A stretch of 9,394 nucleotides of DNA from an uncultured Colwellia sp. (GTDB lineage: Bacteria > Pseudomonadota > Gammaproteobacteria > Enterobacterales > Alteromonadaceae). The stretch lies in contig CAJWBY010000165.1 of assembly GCA_913020705.1 (NCBI GenBank), forward strand, positions 1-9,394, given 5' to 3'. Below the pieces are notes generated by a model. It was not told the origin of the DNA and ran no database searches. It worked only from the letters and a program-made list of their open reading frames with translations. The position numbers were made by a program, and so were the translations under genes. Shown in pieces: positions 7,062 through 9,394 of this stretch (the stretch's first letter is position 1; each line of letters begins with the position of its first letter).

Positions 7062-8357
7062 TTATTTAATCGGCAACAACACCTTTGCACACAAACCACC
7101 TTTTTCGCGATTTGTTAATTGAATATCTCCACCATGTGTATTCACGATTTTCTTAATTATTGCTAAGCCTAAACCGCTTCCTTCCGTGCCGCGTGCTTTA
7201 TCACCTTGGGTAAAAGGTTGAAATAAATGTTCAATTTCATCTTCAGGAATACCTGGACCAGAGTCACATACACAGAAATATACAGTACTTCTATCATTTG
7301 AAATCCCTGTCGTAATATCGATATCGCTGTCAGAGTAACGTAAAGCATTCTGTATAAGATTAGCTACCGCTCTTTTCATTGCGACGAAACGAAGTGGTAT
7401 ATCAGGTAACTCTTGTTCCGAAAAATTTATCTGTCGGCCTGAAATAAGCTCTGTTTGCATAACATCGTTTATCAAATGGTTAAGATTGCTAGGTTCAGCT
7501 TTATCTTTACTATTATGGCGTATGTAATCGATAAACTGATCAATGATACTGTTCATATCATCGATATCACCTTCAATACCGTCTTTTAGGAACTCATCTT
7601 GCTGTGACATCATCTCAGCTGCTAAACGAATTCTGGTTAATGGTGTGCGTAAATCGTGAGAGATCCCAGCCATTAATAGGTTACGATCCTCTTCAAGTTG
7701 TTTGATTCCTCGAGACATATGATTAAAAGCTTGAGTTACAGCAACAATTTCTGTTGTACCAAGTTCAGCTAAAGGTTGAGGAAATTCACCACGCCCCACA
7801 TCTTGTGCAGCTTTTTGTAACGCTTTCAAAGGTCGATTTATTTGCCTAACAAATAACCAGCCTCCAATAACACTGAGTAACCCAAGAAACATCAACACAA
7901 CAGTTAATGGCGAGAAGTTTGCTTCTTCTAAACCAGAGAGCGGGATCCTGATCCAATGATGAGGAGCTTGAGGAGGTTTGATCCAAAAAATATACTCATC
8001 ACCGCCTTGAGTAAGTCTAAGTTCAGCTTCGCCATTAAGCAGTTTTGACATCTCTTTAGAACGATAAACAAGATGTGTAGCTTCAGCTAATCCAGATGAT
8101 AACGCGTCACTTTCTCGATAAACTTCAATACCCGTTTTTTCCTGAAACGATGTAGAAAAAGCTTTTCTTAATAAATCATCATCAATATCAATAAGTACTA
8201 CACGTACTTGCTTTGCTAATAGCTCATTAGTTAACTGCGTATTAGGCTGAATAATGTAATAAACCATTGATACCCAAGACACGACTTGATTAATAAGCAG
8301 TAAAAAGCCAATCAACAAAACAGTTTGCCCGAAAGCACTACGTGGCAATATTTTCAT
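7062..8357 (-). CDS. envZ: Osmosensor histidine kinase EnvZ
   Basis: This 431-residue inner-membrane sensor kinase/phosphatase phosphorylates and dephosphorylates OmpR. It has TM1 at about residues 13-36, a periplasmic domain at 37-150, TM2 at about 151-170, a HAMP domain at about 171-223 ([10 protein letters not shown], then [15 protein letters not shown]), and a dimerisation/phosphotransfer domain with the phosphoacceptor His234 in the H-box [15 protein letters not shown]. The catalytic ATPase domain has an N-box (NLIQNALRY, 333-341), G1 DSGPGI (365-370), an F-box (LFQPF, 379-383) and G2 GSGLGLAI (393-400). The HAMP and H-box sequences closely resemble E. coli EnvZ; the periplasmic part is less alike, and the protein is about 20 residues shorter. 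The ribosome site GGTGGAAG precedes the ATG. It lies 59 bp downstream of ompR on the same strand, rather than overlapping it. All catalytic motifs are present. Confidence 0.95.
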   Translation of the reverse strand: MKILPRSAFGQTVLLIGFLLLINQVVSWVSMVYYIIQPNTQLTNELLAKQVRVVLIDIDDDLLRKAFSTSFQEKTGIEVYRESDALSSGLAEATHLVYRSKEMSKLLNGEAELRLTQGGDEYIFWIKPPQAPHHWIRIPLSGLEEANFSPLTVVLMFLGLLSVIGGWLFVRQINRPLKALQKAAQDVGRGEFPQPLAELGTTEIVAVTQAFNHMSRGIKQLEEDRNLLMAGISHDLRTPLTRIRLAAEMMSQQDEFLKDGIEGDIDDMNSIIDQFIDYIRHNSKDKAEPSNLNHLINDVMQTELISGRQINFSEQELPDIPLRFVAMKRAVANLIQNALRYSDSDIDITTGISNDRSTVYFCVCDSGPGIPEDEIEHLFQPFTQGDKARGTEGSGLGLAIIKKIVNTHGGDIQLTNREKGGLCAKVLLPIK

Positions 8358-8382
8358 AGATTAACTTCCACCGCTAAGGATT

Positions 8383-8411
8383 AATTTATCAAGCGTATTT
8401 ATAGAGATCAA
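8383..8411 (-). promoter_or_regulatory. Possible weak internal promoter for envZ
   Basis: Reading the minus strand, TTGATC (8406-8411) and TAAATT (8383-8388) are separated by 17 bases; each matches four of six sigma-70 consensus bases. The pair lies in the 59-bp gap between ompR and envZ. In AT-rich DNA such matches arise by chance, so this is only a candidate for envZ expression independent of ompR. Confidence 0.25.
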
Positions 8412-8416
8412 AAACA

Positions 8417-9142
8417 CTACGCAACTTCTTTCCCTTCAGGAACAAATACGTATCCCAATCCCCAAACTGTTTGAATATATCGAGGCTTGGCGGGATCAAC
8501 TTCCAACATTCTGCGCAAACGGGAAACTTGTACATCAATACTACGTTCCAGAGCTGAATAATCACGACCACGCGCTAAATTCATTAATTTATCACGTGAT
8601 AAAGGCTCTCTAGGATGAGTAATAAGTGCTTTCAATACAGCAAACTCGCCACTCGTTAGTGGCATGTTTATATCGCCTTTAACCATTTCTCTCGTTGCAA
8701 GATTTAGTTGATATTCTCCAAAGGAGACAATATTCTCTTCTTGGGAGGGTGCTCCTGGCGCTTCTTGTACTCTACGCCTTAATACAGCCTTAATACGCGC
8801 CAATAATTCTCTAGGATTAAATGGTTTTGGCATGTAGTCATCTGCCCCAAGTTCTAAACCTATAATACGATCAACTTCATCACCTTTTGCTGTTAACATA
8901 ACAATCGGCATATCATTTGATTGTTGACGTAAACGGCGACAAATAGATAAACCATCTTCTCCTGGCAACATAAGGTCTAATACTAATAAATGAAAGTTTT
9001 CTCTCTCAAGTAAACGATCCATCTGCTCTGAACTCGCTGCAGTTCTTACAGCAAAACCTTGTTCAACTAAATATCGCTCTAAAAGTGCTCTAAGGCGCAT
9101 ATCGTCATCAACTACTAATATCTTTTTAGTTTCATTACTCAT
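8417..9142 (-). CDS. ompR: Response regulator OmpR
   Basis: This 241-residue DNA-binding response regulator is the partner of EnvZ and controls porin and other envelope genes in response to osmolarity and pH in relatives. The receiver domain (about residues 6-120) has acidic residues Asp12/Asp13, the phosphoacceptor Asp56 in LVLDLMLPGEDG, the switch Thr84 in VMLTAKG, and Lys106 in MPKPF. The C-terminal winged helix (about 140-236) contains LMNLARGRDYSALERSIDVQ and YIQTVWGLGYVFVPEG, nearly the same as remembered for E. coli OmpR, which separates it from PhoB-like or CpxR-like relatives. The linker (about 122-138, QEAPGAPSQEEN) is variable in the family. A ribosome site AGGA precedes the ATG at 9142. 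It is first in an ompR-envZ transcript, downstream of tuf on the same strand but separated from it by a strong terminator. Confidence 0.97.
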   Translation of the reverse strand: MSNETKKILVVDDDMRLRALLERYLVEQGFAVRTAASSEQMDRLLERENFHLLVLDLMLPGEDGLSICRRLRQQSNDMPIVMLTAKGDEVDRIIGLELGADDYMPKPFNPRELLARIKAVLRRRVQEAPGAPSQEENIVSFGEYQLNLATREMVKGDINMPLTSGEFAVLKALITHPREPLSRDKLMNLARGRDYSALERSIDVQVSRLRRMLEVDPAKPRYIQTVWGLGYVFVPEGKEVA

Positions 9143-9266
9143 GAGTTTGTATCCTATAACTATAATGAGTTTACTATAATCTAAAAAAAGTAATAATAAA
9201 GCTGCTACTAAGAATTAAAACAAAGGTATTTGTTACAATTTATGAAAATCTATAAATTTCAGACAT
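9143..9266 (-). promoter_or_regulatory. ompR upstream region
   Basis: This AT-rich stretch between the tuf terminator and ompR must carry the ompR promoter. On the minus strand TATAGT occurs twice and could act as a -10, but neither copy has a good -35. TTGTTT followed 17 bases later by TTTATT is another loose fit. An 8-bp direct repeat, ATGAGTTT on the plus strand, occurs at 9141-9148 and 9165-9172, 24 bp apart; the first copy overlaps the ompR start codon. No exact promoter is assigned. Confidence 0.4.
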
Positions 9267-9294
9267 AAAAAAAGACGCCTAAGCGTCTTTTTTT
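9267..9294 (-). terminator. Intrinsic terminator of tuf
   Basis: AAAAAAAGACGC (9267-9278) pairs perfectly with GCGTCTTTTTTT (9283-9294) around the loop CTAA. The hairpin has a GC-rich core and seven T's on the minus strand, ideal for stopping the leftward tuf transcript before ompR. It is symmetrical, but no plus-strand gene needs it. Confidence 0.92.
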
Positions 9295-9295
9295 A

Positions 9296-9338
9296 TAGTT
9301 CTCGTGAGAACTAAAACCTGCTATTTCTCAAAAGAGAA
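9296..9338 (-). repeat. Two further stem-loops in the tuf 3' UTR
   Basis: TAGTTCTC (9296-9303) pairs with GAGAACTA (9306-9313), an 18-bp near-perfect palindrome. TTCTC (9325-9329) pairs with GAGAA (9334-9338) around AAAA, directly after the tuf stop. Both share the TTCTC/GAGAA core, so they could also pair with each other. They lie between the tuf stop and its terminator and may protect the mRNA 3' end; that role is inference. Confidence 0.6.
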
Positions 9339-9394
9339 TTAAGCCATGATTTTAGATACAACACCAGCACCAACAGTACGACCACCTTCACGGA
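9339..9394 (-). CDS. tuf: Elongation factor Tu, C-terminal end only
   Basis: Only the last 17 codons and the stop are in the window; the gene enters from the right edge. The reading REGGRTVGAGVVSKIMA matches the highly conserved EF-Tu C-terminus (E. coli ends REGGRTVGAGVVAKVLG), part of the third beta-barrel domain. EF-Tu is the GTPase that delivers aminoacyl-tRNA to the ribosome. Whether this is the copy after fusA (str operon) or the one near tRNA genes cannot be decided here. The stop is followed by stem-loops and a strong terminator, so it ends its transcription unit. Confidence 0.93.
   Translation of the reverse strand, partial: REGGRTVGAGVVSKIMA

Noticed and set aside
8389..8571. Minus-strand open frame of 60 codons overlapping the end of ompR
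   Set aside because: It lies out of frame within the certain ompR coding region, has no ribosome site and shows no family resemblance; it is a shadow frame. The other short frames inside mrcA, pilM, pilN and pckA were dropped for the same reason.
1..9394. Mobile element, prophage, toxin-antitoxin or defence genes
   Set aside because: All coding space is taken by recognisable housekeeping genes. No transposase, integrase, terminal inverted repeats or target duplications were seen.

Overview
The window is ordinary core chromosome of a Gram-negative gammaproteobacterium. The low GC content (judged by eye), the pilMNO genes divergent from mrcA, and the close EnvZ/OmpR and PckA matches suggest a marine Alteromonadales member, perhaps Colwellia- or Thalassotalea-like. 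The genus is inference from remembered family features, not a search.

Layout. Positions 1-1971 (minus strand) hold the start of a type IV pilus assembly operon, pilM-pilN-pilO, with overlapping genes; pilO runs off the left edge. Across a 184-bp divergent intergenic region lies mrcA (plus strand, start at 2156), encoding the class A penicillin-binding protein PBP1A. A 477-bp AT-rich stretch rich in inverted repeats follows, then pckA (plus strand, start at 5198), encoding ATP-dependent PEP carboxykinase, with a strong terminator. Between pckA and the convergent envZ is a compact array of 51-bp tandem repeats. Then come envZ and ompR (minus strand; transcribed ompR first), the osmosensing two-component pair. 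The far right edge holds the last 17 codons of a tuf gene (EF-Tu, minus strand) with its terminator.

How the genes relate. PilM, PilN and PilO form the inner-membrane alignment platform of type IV pili. PBP1A polymerises and cross-links peptidoglycan. PckA starts gluconeogenesis from oxaloacetate. EnvZ/OmpR adjusts envelope gene expression to osmotic and acid conditions. The order mrcA ... pckA-envZ-ompR recalls the enterobacterial order, in which several genes lie between mrcA and pckA; those are missing here.

No new multi-gene system is visible. The most notable non-coding signal is the 51-bp repeat array at 6871-7043. Two identical units are followed by a diverged third unit whose hairpin is kept by three paired (compensatory) base changes, and a partial fourth copy ends the array. 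Second are the dense inverted repeats upstream of pckA, including the palindrome GTGAAAACTTTCAC.
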